A program made the translations under genes and the position numbers. From NCBI GenBank assembly GCA_032622095.1, contig CP136066.1, positions 194,238,816 to 194,302,815 on the forward strand: DNA of 64,000 nucleotides, read 5' to 3'. Each line of letters begins with the position of its first letter. The stretch's first letter is position 1. Source of the stretch: Siphonodentalium dalli. Its lineage: Eukaryota; Mollusca; Scaphopoda; Gadilida; Siphonodentaliidae. Shown piece by piece: positions 11,491-23,800 of this stretch. The notes beneath the pieces were generated by a model that saw nothing but the letters and a program-made list of their open reading frames with translations, was not told the DNA's origin and searched no databases.

Positions 11491-12898
11491 AATAAGTTTG
11501 TTAGTAGTGTTAATAAATGATTCATATCAAAGTATACTGGCCACTTATTTCAAAGGCTTAATGTAAAGTTGTCTTTATATACATGGATTAAACGTGTATT
11601 GTATGTCTTTTGTGTAAGCATTTTTTCTCATGCCTGACCATCAATGTCTCGATTAATATTCCCATCGGCGGAAATAAAAACACACAGAAACTAGATTTTT
11701 TGTTTTATTACACGTTGCCCGTCTTAAAATCCGGCAATAATTATATTAAATCTGAAATTGTACATATTGTACATTTACCTTAAAATCTGGGAACTTTATT
11801 ATCCTTCTCACAATTATTTGAGATTTGCAGCTAAATTTGATGCTGTTTTGGATCTGCCTTCTCTGTGAGTCATTCGTAGCGGTGGTTTACATTTTATTGA
11901 GAACAAACATAATAATTATTATATACCATTAACGACAGCACTGTAAAATGTCTGCATAGCAGTGAACTAAAATATAATTCGCGCGTGCAATGCATGGGAA
12001 AATCTCAATCAATCTGGCAGGGCGATACTGGAGACAAAGGACGATTTGCGACTAGCAGAGTTATCGTCGATGCCCGGTATTATTTCCCCAGAGTAGTAGG
12101 TATATCGAACTATATTCTAAGCAAAGGGGCCATGGCCAGGCGTATTCTTCTCGAAGTAACTTCACCAAACGATGTTTTATCAAACACTGCAGCATGATTT
12201 TATTTGTGTTATTTGTCTATATCAATATAATAAAATGACCTATAGGTATACTTATAAAGCCACAACTATTAAAGCTATATCTGCTAAGTCTTTCACTTTA
12301 TACGGGGAATATATAGTTCCACGCCGATAAAGAAGCGAATTGCTAATATCTGATTGCGGACTGTCTATATGCACCTTGCCCACGGAAAGACATATACATG
12401 TATACATATTTCGTTTTCGAAAGAAAAACAAAATTCATAAAATAAAGTGTAAAATCGACACTGTATTTAAGCCGGAACTTGTGCTCTGTTCGCATTCTTG
12501 ATATTTCACCTTTTACGGTACAGCAAAGTTACCTGAACATTATGTTATGCATTGTATTCCCACAATAAACTCTTCAAGAGTCGTCCAGCCATTGTTCACA
12601 CCAAAAAATCGAAAGCTATTTTGCTGTCACAAAATTTACATACAGCAACAATGAGACATCCGCGAAAATACATCGGCGAATACATACATCCTGCAAAAGT
12701 CCAACACGTATGGAAATTGCTACTACCTTTTTAATCACACCAAGGGTTGCTGCAGCCAACTTGAATTTTAGGTCTTGAAGTTTTAATTTAATTCTCAGTG
12801 GTGCCGGTATTATTTTTTTGTTTTGGCATTAAACCTCATTCCCCAATGAGGACCACACATACAGTTTACGGAACAACGGGGGTAACATGATCTTACGT
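11491..12898. other. Intergenic, no gene recognised
   Basis: AT-rich sequence with only short unremarkable frames. I see no repeat structure or conserved motif here. Confidence 0.5.
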
Positions 12899-13303
12899 TT
12901 AACATATCCAGATCACGCATGGTGGTTCGGCGTGGTGGCCAAAACATTTTTTAAACCGCTTGCAAGCATTGCCCTTCGTGTTATCGCTCCCAGTCTCCAG
13001 CGTTAAATGGTCGACATTGATACACAATGTATTATGACACAGATGGCTGACTTCTTTACCTATAAATTCATCATTAATGGTCCACTCTTTGAAAATATGA
13101 AAAGCAATGCGGTGCGCTAAATATGCATCTGATCCTGGCAATGGTGTGTCCAAAAATATCCAATATACTCTAAAACGGTCGTATCTTCCAGATTTTCCTT
13201 TTGTCCACACACGACACTCACTATCTGAACTATTTTGGGGCGAATCTAACATTGTCTTCCTCAAATCTCTCCAAAATGAAGCCATTGTTACTAGAAAAAT
13301 CAT
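12899..13303 (-). CDS. His-Me finger (HNH-type) homing-endonuclease-like protein
   Basis: The frame is 134 codons from the first Met; an alternative ATG at codon 7 (13285) may be the true start. Residues 30-46 (CRVWTKGKSGRYDRFRV) and 64-71 (HRIAFHIF) form the usual lead-in. Residues 85-108 carry the core: VSHLCHNTLCINVDHLTLE, then N108. This fits a beta-beta-alpha His-Me finger with Cys89, His90, Cys94 and His99. A second Cys/His cluster follows (C114, C120, H123, H124, C129 within a PPC motif). The whole resembles the zinc-binding loop of homing endonucleases (zf-His_Me_endon type). The predicted role is metal-dependent DNA cleavage. Just upstream on the minus strand a consensus donor GTAAGT (about 13320) and TTTTCTAG (about 13292) could bound a very short intron, which would put coding sequence before this frame. 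The gene could be complete, one exon, or part of a selfish element. Confidence 0.62.
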   Translation of the reverse strand: MIFLVTMASFWRDLRKTMLDSPQNSSDSECRVWTKGKSGRYDRFRVYWIFLDTPLPGSDAYLAHRIAFHIFKEWTINDEFIGKEVSHLCHNTLCINVDHLTLETGSDNTKGNACKRFKKCFGHHAEPPCVIWIC

Positions 13304-15188
13304 AAAATATGAAACTAATAACTTACCCCATGTGGAGACACGTGAATTTTTAAATTTAGGCGGTTTTTCCTATAGGAATCACTTAACTAAATGGTTTCTC
13401 ATAGACAGTGTTAACGTTTCAGCCAAATTCACATATTTGAAGCCACCGAGCCACTTCAATTATGTTTACCCAGTTAGACTGACACTAGATCATCCTGAAA
13501 ATACAAGAAAAACCACAGGTCATGTTTACTTTTCGAAATATTTCCTCAGGTGTAAGACAGGGATATCCCGCAGCACAATTTTACCTGGAAAAACCAAGAA
13601 ATACCATAACTAGTTAAATAAATTCCGCACTCACAAAAATCCATTTCACAATTAATTCACCAGTTTAAATTATTTAGATATGTACAAATCAAATAAACAA
13701 GATATCATAATTAAATAATGGATCAAATGTATCAGGTGAAGGCCATTCTTCAGTTATCCTTCACCTTTAGCATTCCACGGTGTATTCGATCCTGACTGTG
13801 GGACATAATTAGCTCTCTGATTCCTATATAATGTACAAATGCATTACATGGCATTTCATACAGTATTTTATCCAGATATAGACCTTACTGAAACTAAAAT
13901 TGAGTTCTAGCGGGCAGTATTGGTTATATTTTTTCAATATGAATCCTCCCAGAATATTTGTGTCAGTCGTCAAAATAAACCCATTGTTTTCAATTTAACT
14001 ACGTGTTTTATTATGTATAAACTGAAATATACGTAATTCCCATATACACCCTAATATTACAAAATTGAAGAGGAAATATGAAGCTACATTTTGATAGGCA
14101 TATCTTGACAAATTTCAACTCTTTTCCTTCGGAATATGGCAATTTATAATAAAAATTGACCTAATTTAACAGAAATTGAGAATTTAAAATACTTTAATAG
14201 CAACACGAAGCAAGCTTCAGTCAATGGAAATATGTGAACAGCATTAGACAATGCATCAGGCATGAAAATCCACGGTGTATTCTATCCTGACTCTGGAACA
14301 TATTTAGCTCCCTTTGCATCATGCGTAGTTTCACAAAGTGGTCATTTTTGTGTGTATCCCACATGCATAGACATCATGACTGCCATATTAAAATATGACT
14401 TAGACTAACCGGACACCTATTACTGTTTGTATTCCGTATTTCCTTGATATTTTTATTCCCAGTATTGACCTATTATAATTTACCTGTGGTCCAAGGTTAT
14501 GATCCTTTTGATGTGTACACTAATTAGAAACATGTATACATTTTTTTATAATAAAGACAGCAAAAATTAGTCGGCAATTTCGGACATGGGTGGTCGGCTT
14601 ATTTCTTTAGGCCTTGCACATACTTTATGATGCTCTCTCATCTCTGCGTATTTGCCAAAACGTTTACTATTTGTTTGTCTTCTTGAGAGTGCAGAACTTC
14701 TTTTTATTTTAGGGTAATTTTTCTCTAGAATTAATCCATCTGATCTCTTTACTCCTTTCTCCTATTGATGTGCACTGTCCTGAAACTGAGGGCACACATC
14801 CATAAGCTGCTCCCGGTCACACATATATGATGATGTATGCAGTCGCCGCAAAATCTCCCGAGATAATGTTCCGGCTGTCAAGGTTTGTTTCTCTGTTTCT
14901 TAGTCGGCAAGTTCTGAATGTATACTTGTGCTTTCTTCGTCCTTCGCTGCAGTGTCAATGTTTGTGTCTTGTATCATCTGCACTGCAAAATTAAAAGGAT
15001 ACAGTATACCTGGATATACTCATTAATATACTAGTATAGTATCCTGATAACGTTAGGTCTCCTCACTCTCTGAGTGAGGATACGATTTTGACATAAAATG
15101 TTGATAAAAAATATAATAAATACTGATTCAATCAGTCCTAACCCTTCCATGACTGGAGCTTCCATACATTTTACGAAAACCATGTGGC
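13304..15188. other. Intergenic; short duplicated segment
   Basis: No gene recognised. A segment of about 45-50 bases containing CACGGTGTATTC and ATCCTGACT occurs near 13775 and again near 14270, in the same orientation and diverged. The rest is AT-rich without visible structure. Confidence 0.5.
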
Positions 15189-15246
15189 GGTGCATTCTCT
15201 TATATATGCGAGGGTGACTCGCATATATAAGAGAATACATTGGCCT
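15189..15246. repeat. Solo palindromic hairpin module
   Basis: TGCATTCTCTTATATATGCG is followed after a short loop by its near-perfect complement, ending ATACATTGGCC. This is a solo, slightly diverged copy of the hairpin found at 34.8, 45.9, 46.2, 54.85 and 55.0 kb. Confidence 0.85.
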
Positions 15247-17261
15247 AAAATAGTTACCATGACCTTCTAAACCAGCGCAGTATCTTTCGCATTTATATAT
15301 TAGATAATGCACTGACACATGATCGTTACTACTGCACGAGTGCAGCTCCAGTGATGAAAGAGTTAAGGAATCGAATTGCCAGTAATTGGATTAAGATCTG
15401 TACTAAGAAATATCCCATAGCTGTTTAAAAAAAACTGGAATAAAAACCTTGGACTTTTAAAATATCCTGCGATTTCTTAATTCTAATTAATCAGCTTGAT
15501 CACTGAAAAGTACATATTTTTGACAGGTTCTGGAATCAAGGTGACATCTATTAATTAAGTTGGAATTACCGTTTGTCATTTACGATGCCCCGGTTGAGAA
15601 ATGGACTTTCCCAATAGCTCTTACCAAGACTCATATCTAAGGTCGTTTTGTAACATCACTAATTGTATGTTTGCAGGGAAGACCGGACATGTACACGGTG
15701 GCATTGCATCCTCATTGCTGAGCTCCACCGATAGCTCTTTTCCAGACGCCTCCCAAAATGATGACTGCTCATATCATATACCCCGTCTTCTATTTTGGAA
15801 GCAGCTCCTCTGAAAATATGATATAGAGAGTAATTGTTTTCGATTATTGCAGGTATTCATTTGAGGGGAGTCGGGCCTGGTAAACCCCGAGTGAACAGCG
15901 AACAATGTTTTTAACCATTATTCCAATAGGACCCCCCTCCCCCCAGTGAATTATGTCATGCAATAATCCAAACCAATTGATTATTCTGTTTATAATTATA
16001 CTATTTAACCCATATTGTCAAAATGTTGAGAAGGACCGTAACTCCGATAAAACGGGCTGACCACACACCCTTATTCAAATTTGACCTGTATTTTCATGTG
16101 AATATGTCATACAGATTTGGAAACAATCTGATAAATAACTGCAGATATCATCCGTAAACAAAAATAATCAAATTATAATAGAAGGGACCTTAACTCATGT
16201 AAAAAAAAATTGGCAGACCACACCCATATTCAAACTATGTTATGTGGTTAAATCACATAGCTGAGCTCACATCATTCGCGTATGATGATGTCTGCTGCTG
16301 ATGATTTGAGGATGATGTTCAATGATATGATCATGTTCGCTGATCGATGCACAATAGCAATTGTTAGTTTGATATCATATGAATTCTTGACTTACTTTTA
16401 TTTTGTCTGTTGGCAATCCTTCGTATTTCTTTGCCAGTTCTGCAATCTTAATCTGATTTTCTGCTGAAATTGTGTTCTTTAGTCCTTCCCTGTAACATTA
16501 TTCGAGGACTGCTTAAATGGGACAAAATCAAATGTCCTTGACTTGCAATAATAATCATAACATTTATCTGATCTTGTACAGTGTCGTTGATGATTGTTAA
16601 TCATTGTAAAATTGTACAACAATGTTATGTAATTCTAACATCTGTTAAATTTATTGATAAGCTATTTACAGAGACATTGATATTGAAAGAAATTAGCACA
16701 TAAATAATTTTCAACTCAGCATAACTTGACACTCTTGTCTTAACGATGTTGTATCTTGTTTCCTAAACTAAAATTTGGTATTCATTCAGTGGTATATTTG
16801 TCCCATGAAAAAGAATATGCAGATGATAACTTGAATAGTATTCGACAGATTTTGATGAAAATCTGAAACATGCATATGATCATATTAAATAACATTGTAA
16901 TACATTTCTGATTTGTTAAATATAAGATTGTAAGATCAAAAGGCGTTCCAGTATTATTTCTTATATCAATCATTGGAGACTGGTATGGCATATCTTATGC
17001 AGACTTAAGGTTTTATAAATCCTTTATCAGAGCATAATGTTTTTAAGGATGAATTGCTCATATACATTTGTCTTGTGGTTATGAAGGTTCGGGAAATGTA
17101 TACTAGTATATCCAGGCTACGGAGATAAGTTATTTTACTATTCGTGTGTTGTATTAAATGCATCTTAATTGTGTAATACCCAACTTATGTGTAACTCATT
17201 TTAGGTTGATTGGATGTGTTAACAGGTGATAAGTGATTTAAAAAGCTTATATGATAAGCTG
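15247..17261. other. Intergenic, no gene recognised
   Basis: AT-rich. Short frames only, with no recognisable motif. Confidence 0.5.
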
Positions 17262-17457
17262 TTAACCCTTTATATTATAAAGCATCATTGGTGATTAGTT
17301 ATCCCATAGGAAATGTTCAGATAATAACTTCAACAATCTTTTGTTTAACTTAATATCTGAACAATTCCCTCCATTGAATATCACTCCAAAGAATAACATA
17401 CTGGTCCAATGTATACTATTTTAACTGACTGAGAATCCATTTAGTATAGAAAGGACC
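17262..17457. mobile_element. Short TTAA-CCCTTT inverted-repeat element
   Basis: The left end is TTAACCCTTTATATTATAAA. The right end, TTTAGTATAGAAAGGACC, is approximately its reverse complement. Inside is ATCCCATAGGAAATGTTCAG followed by ATAATAACTTCAACAA. The same interior motifs occur in the elements at 45.6-46.4 kb and 58.55 kb. TTAA next to a CCCTTT tip is typical of piggyBac-type ends. The right TTAA is not preserved, so the boundary is approximate. Confidence 0.5.
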
Positions 17458-19909
17458 ATGAATGGTTGGCATCTGAGGCATCTGGTAACTTTATTGGTTA
17501 TTTATCAGTTATTGGTGAATTGGTAGATACTTAATCATTTATTTACACATGAAAGCAAGTAATTGGATAGAAGTCCTTGTTTAATAAAATACTTTTCCTT
17601 ATAATTAAGTTGGTGGAAACTTAAGAATGCCCTGTACACTATGCATTGTGGATCATCACAAATTAATTTAATTTATATCTTGTAAAGTACGGTACATTCG
17701 GAAACCGTATGCGTTTTTGTTAGAGAACCATTCGCTCATTGGTTTTTGCTGCCAAATCCACGTATGCTATACTGGAGCTATATCGGAACCTTTTCCGGTT
17801 AATTAATTTCATGTTTGGAGTCAGGAAAACGTATCATACCACTGTTAGAAGTGTGTTTGGTGTAAGGGTAGTACACTCGGACGGACAGTGGGTACGTTGG
17901 ACGCATCTCACATGTGCTTATAAAACACCAGCACATGGGATAAATGGGAAAATAATGGTGCCATCTGACTCAGTTATGACTGTCTCGTGCTGGAATTGTA
18001 TGATAGTACAATGACGAAATTGCTGCGTACTTAGCAAAACCAGCCCAATTGATCAGTACGAGCCCGAGATTCACCACGTGCCATTCCGCGATGTTCACGT
18101 GTTATACCTGATCATTATCTGAGGCTGAGGTTTTCCAATATGTCGCACATGTGTATTACATACATGACATCACGAACCAATCTGCGACCAATCAGAAACT
18201 GGGTTATATTCACATTATAAACAATAGGATCGAGACCAATCAATGACGATTTAATATAGGTAAATCAAACATCTTCCGTTGACTCTGGCAATTCAGATTG
18301 TGGATGACAGCTGATTTACCGATGGTACTCCACTATACGACGGTAGCGTACTTTGGTAGGACACACCACAATATAATGTTCATGCATTAGAGTGACCCAT
18401 GTCGCTCACAAACATTGAATGTGGGAATTTCAATTGTTAAAGTAACAACACCCCTCCAGTTTAGTCCAGGGCCAACAGGAATTTCCACCATAAGTGGAGT
18501 GGTTCAAAGAAATTTCGCGAACCTGAGGGTGATATTGGTCAAAGAGGGGTGAATTTAGAAACCCTCAACAGAGACCCTACAGACTAATATTATTGGTGCT
18601 AACCTAGGCTCTCTAGTCAGAGCTAGGTTATCCACATCCCTGTGTACATTTCTAAAATTAATGGAATGAAATGTTAACATGTATAAACCAATATCTTCAT
18701 ATATATTTTATATCAATCACACGTACTCTAGTTAGTATGTCTTAATAGTATATTAAGCTGACACTGTTAGTAATATCTTACTACCAATAATTGGATAACA
18801 ATACCAGCTCATTAATAATATTCGCTGAAGAAACTGACCAGTTTGCCCCAAACCTTCTGGTTCTCTGGTGATTGAAAATTTGCAGTTTGTCCGGATTTCA
18901 TTATACTTTCTTTGGCCGAGGGCTTCTGTCTTTGTAGAAAGTCGTCTGCACCAACGGCAACGGGCAAAACTCGGCAACGGTTTCTTCCAATTTATTTTGA
19001 TACTATAATAGTAGTCTACGTGTGGCGATATTAACTGTTCGATAATAATGATTAAAAGAAGCATATGTTAATTTCATTTAACTAAGTTTCCCCCAACATT
19101 CGTTGACAACACAAGACCCTTGGGAATTTCCGATGTCTAAAAATATAACGCTTCCAGACGGGTCATGTGATCACTGCTCACTTCGCCTTAATGCTTGCAT
19201 CAAAATGGGTTTTCCTCCAAAATGGGGAAATTGTTTTGAAAATTTTGTTCTCGCTAAAGTCTACTGCAATAATGTCTGGTCGGTGTGAATGGGAAGCATA
19301 TAAACCATGTGTATTTCTGCGATGAACTGATGATGCATGTGGAATACATGCCTGCATAACTGTTTGTTACCCCTTAATTGAAACTATCGAGGAAATTGCC
19401 CAGTGGATCATGTACCTAAACTTTCTTGGTAAGAATTACATTATACTCGAATTTCTGGCAATTTTTTATTTTTCCCAGGGGACGTCTATTTCTTCCACTA
19501 ATAAAACCCATACTGTGTTTTTATTGTTCCGTGGTATATTCCTATAGCACATGTACATACAGCTATTTGACCCATTTGAACAACACACCTGGTTTGTTAA
19601 TTCTTAAAAATTAAGCTGTATAATTTTAATTATTTAATTTCATTTTTATAACTATTTATTCATATCGAGTGAAAAAAATTACTGAAAATCAAAATAAAGG
19701 ACGATTTCAATTGTGTCTGCTCCGTTACGTAACGGTGTGGACTGTTTGTGGTATGTTATGCAGCAAGTGAAATTCTTATAGAGAAACATTAGGTTTTGGG
19801 TGATTTTAAAAACTCCAATTATGAGGAAAAAACTATATAATATAGATTAATCTGTAAAACAGACTGTAATGCTACGACAATCCAGGATAATCACGAAACG
19901 ATGCAGACA
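17458..19909. other. Intergenic, no gene recognised
   Basis: Nearly 2.5 kb with only short frames (for example 17739-18014 and 18753-19064) that match no family I recognise and look like chance. No repeat is visible. Confidence 0.5.
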
Positions 19910-19918
19910 CTGAATAAC

Positions 19919-20080
19919 GAATGCCGGCTGATACGGACCCTGGCTCTTACGGACCCTGGCTCATACGGACCCTGGCTCATACGGACCTCCGGCTCATACG
20001 GACCCTGGCTTATACGGACCCTCGGCTTATACGGACCCTGGCTCATACGGACCTCAATTAAAATATACAATTTTATTTTT
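19919..20080 (+). repeat. Left tandem-repeat inverted terminal arm
   Basis: About eight to nine degenerate copies of a 15-17 base unit (GGCTCATACGGACCCT and variants with CTTATACGG), then CTCAATTAAAATATACAATT. The matching arm is at 27444-27564 in opposite orientation. Peptide repeats read through it are artefacts. Confidence 0.85.
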
Positions 20081-20186
20081 TATGTTTATCTAAATAAATT
20101 AAAATACTGACGACAACATATATACTGAGATAACAAAAATATGATGACAACAAAAATGGAACAACGTTACATCAGACGAACATTAT

Positions 20187-20690
20187 CTAAACTGGGGCGT
20201 ACAGCTTGGCGGCTTCTTTCAGTAGTTTGCTGGCAGTTATCCTCATCGACGAGTAGTCTATCCACAAGGACATCAACTTTCCGGTCGTCTCACTCGTTTT
20301 CCTAACATTTTTATTTGGGGGGGGGGCTAACCCCGGGATGGTTGAAAGGGCCAATAGGCCCTTTCCTTCACCCCTCATATTTTAGCTTTTATTATGAAGA
20401 AAGCAAGAGACAAAAAAAGGAGACATAATTTTCTTTGGTTCTTTATTTCAGTGGTAGTGGGTATCTTGAGTATACAATCTTGCCCTTGTCGTCGATCCAG
20501 GCTTTTCCTGTTGATGGTTCTGCCAGTCAACAATACAGCAGTTGAATATATACCAGTTGTGTTTTTACTAACATGTTTTCATAACAAATCAAACTCAGTG
20601 GATTCATCCCGATCATCATTCACTGACCATTTATCACCGCGTGTCCGTTTAGAAAACAATATAAAGGGATCTTCTTCTTCTTTTGGATGA
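20187..20690 (-). pseudogene. Remnant minus-strand coding pieces inside the foldback unit
   Basis: Several minus-strand pieces look protein-coding but lie in different frames. One reads DKWSVNDDRDESTEFDLL then a stop (about 20560-20670). Another reads GKAWIDDKGKIVYSRYPLPL then a stop (about 20450-20515). A third reads TGKLMSLWIDYSSMRITASK and ends LLKEAAKLYAPV-stop (20187-20310). I recognise no family. They lie downstream of the LINE and outside its reading frames, so they may be the broken original cargo gene of the foldback unit. The first piece is repeated, with an open codon instead of the stop, at 27040-27155. Confidence 0.35.
20556..20671. repeat. 116-bp direct repeat, copy A
   Basis: Copy A matches 27040-27155 without gaps over 116 bases, with about nine substitutions. 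The two copies bracket the LINE exactly. Copy A sits immediately after an AAAAGAAGAAGAAGA tract that looks like the 3' tail of the LINE on the minus strand. Confidence 0.85.
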
Positions 20691-20835
20691 GATTCCCCCG
20701 TTGATTGTGCGAGGCACTCCAGTATTGGATGAATGTAGGATGTATTCCTCCGAATTGAATTGAATCCGTGAATATACAGCTGTGTACATATTTACATGTG
20801 GCGTCAGTTAAGAGCCTTCTATACCTAGAGAATAC

Positions 20836-23800
20836 TTAAGGGACTTTGAGCTCGGAGCGAGTCTTGCGTGGTCTATGTGAAACTTTCCCTTTGACTTTTA
20901 GAACTGCAAATCTTCTAGTATGGAGCTGATATAGGAATTCTCTGGAGTAAAGTTCTAGCTGGTCGACAGAGTGTTCCTCCCAATCGATGATGTCAGGAAT
21001 ATCTGGATGGCTAAGATCAAGGATGAGTTGGGTAAAGGTTGCTGAGTTGTCTAGGAGGCCTTGATTTATACTGGGGAGAAGATTGTTGATCTTCTGTTTG
21101 AGTCTGGATCTTTCCTTCTGGTAGGTGGGACAGGAAGCGATAACATGTTCTCGGTCTTCTGGGCCAAGGTTGCATGTCAGGCAGGTAGGACTGACAGTGT
21201 GTTGGTTGAAAGCTGCTTTATTAGCCTGGAGAGTATAGGTGCCACACAGGAACTTGGCCTTAACTTCGGCACGTCTTACGTCAAATATGCTAGGTCTAAC
21301 AGAATTGTATAGTCTATGGACAGAGTTGTAGGCAATTCCGTCAGGGTTGAGTAGCCGTAGAGAGGATTTTGCTGAGATGTCATTTCTCCATTTTCCTGTC
21401 ACTTTAGCAGCGACTGCCTCGTCTAGTGTATTCCGCCATTCGGTCTTAGTTGGAGGGTGTAGAATGATTGAATAAGCTGAAGGGAGGTTATACTCTGTTA
21501 GAAGTCGTCTGATATAGGAGAACCAGCTATTGTCATTGATGTCTCTCACGGCAAGTTGGCGACAAGCTATCTGATGTTCTGTTGAGTCTGGAGACCGTGC
21601 AATTCGTAGGAACAGGTTGAGCATGTTCTTGTGAATGATGACAGATAGTGGCGGAATGCCAAGAAGCCCTTTTACTGCAGTCAGGGCAGTTCTTGTTGGG
21701 AGATTCTGTAATTGTCGGAGCATTTTATCCTGGAAGGTGTCTAATTTGCTAAGTTGTGTATTTGTAAGCATGATTGATTCCAGGCCATAGACGATGCGTG
21801 GGACAACGTAGGTTTTCCATAATTTGGCTTTTACGAGCTGTGTGATTCCAGTTCGACCATGCATTCCGGAGCCCATCAGTGCATAGGCAGTGCGTCGGCC
21901 AAGAATGATTTTTTCTTCAATGTTGGCAGTACTCTTCTGGTTTCTTGTGGTACCCAGGTGTTTTGTCAGCAGCGGCTGCGGAATACTCTTTTCAAAGATT
22001 TGAAGATCTCGAGTCAGCTTGGCATTGTAAATGATGCATGCACTTTTTGCAGCATTAATGTTGTATCGGTTGTTTCGTGAGAAGTTTTCCACAGTATTAA
22101 GTTGATGTTGCGCTTCTACTGAGGAGTGTGACATCAGGGCAATATCATCAGCACAGGTCGTATGGGGAATCTTGATATCGCCGATGGTTGCACCTTTAAA
22201 GTTTGATTCCAGTTGTAAGAGGAGATTATTATTAAACCTTTTATAGTGTGCTGTTGACAGGATTCCTCCTTGGCGTACCCCTTGTGCTATACTGAAAGGG
22301 CTGGAGAGCTGGTTTTGCCATTTCACTCGAGAAGTCATGCCGGTATAGAGATTCTTCAAAAGGACCCAATCTGAGCCAGTGATCCCGTCCAGGTACAGCT
22401 TTCTGAGTAAGATGTTATGGTCTACAACGTCAAATGCTTTCTGAGCGTCAAGCGTGATTAGGATTAGTGGTTTGTTGGTAAGTACCGCTTCGTTGATGCA
22501 TTCAGTGACGATTACTGCAGAATTCAGACATGAAGTACCCTTCGTGAAGCCAGACTGGAGTCGTGATTGGTCTTTCGAGATAACTGTATTGTGCCTAATG
22601 TTGAGAATATGTTCCAGGATCTTTAGTAAGAGAGGTGTGACGGAGATGCCTCTGTAGTTAGTTGGAAGGTGCGGGTCACCTTTCTTGTAAACTGGAGTCA
22701 GGATGCCCTCCTTGAGGATAGATGGGATCGATCTTCTCTGTATTATGAGGTTGAAGAGGTTTTTAATGTATGTAGTGACTGCGTCAGGAGAGTTTTTTAT
22801 GTGTTCAGCTGCTATTCCGAAGATGTCTGCAGCCTTGTTATTGTTAAGATTCCTGATGGCCTGATATACTTCAGTTATGGTGACTGGAGGAGTAGTGATT
22901 CCTTGACTATTACAAGTGACAGCTATTCTGGAGAGGTCATCATCAACGAGTTTCTTGTGATTTGGAGAAAAATTTGGATCTTCCTGTGGTGTAGCTAGTT
23001 TTGAGAAGTATATATTCCAGCCCTGAGTTATGTCTTCTGGGGTGTTATATGTTTGTTCATCAGTTATGAGTTCAAGTATGTGTTCAGATTTGGAGGATCG
23101 CTGTTGTTTAATCAGATTGAAGAATATCTTTGGTTCATCCTTGGCTTCCATTATCGCTGTTAACTGATCTTGGCGGATTTGCGCAAAATGTTGACGCTGG
23201 GTCTTCCTAAGTTGTTTTTTGGCTTGCTTCATGTGGAGTAGAGTTATATTGTCATCTCCCTGGGGTCTCCCAGCTTGCTTCCATCTGAAGAAGGCGGCTT
23301 TGCTAATTTTTACTGCTGTGGTGATTTCTTCATTCCAGGTTTTCTTTACTGGAACCCTTCTACTTTTGGAGATTGGGAGGCTTGATATAGCTGCGCACTT
23401 GAGAACTTCTGTTAAATGGAGAATAGATTGTTGTGTTTGAAGTTCATTTCCAGCTGAGGGGACTTCCTGATATAAGTTGTCATGTATATATCCATGATAT
23501 TTGGTTTTGTCTAGTTTTGTCCAGTCTATCTTTTTCTTCTGGTGTTCCACGGCATCAGAAAGTGGGAGGGCTATTGATAGAGTAGCCGAGACAGGTACGT
23601 GGTCTGAAGTATTTGATGAGGATTTATTGTGGACGCTGATGGACTCTATTAGACGATTTCCTTGTTTTGTGGCTAGTAGGTAATCTATTTTTGATGTACT
23701 AGTGCCTGAGTCATGGAAGAAAGTTGGCTTGTCTGGCTGTAGGGTTGAGAGCTTGAAGTTAGCGCAGAAATCTCTAAGTTTGACGTCGTGTTCGTTTCCG

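Noticed and set aside
19901-20110. Repetitive peptide (TDPGSYGPWLIRT units)
   Set aside because: It is a translation of the foldback arm repeat. The same occurs on the minus strand at 27314-27562.
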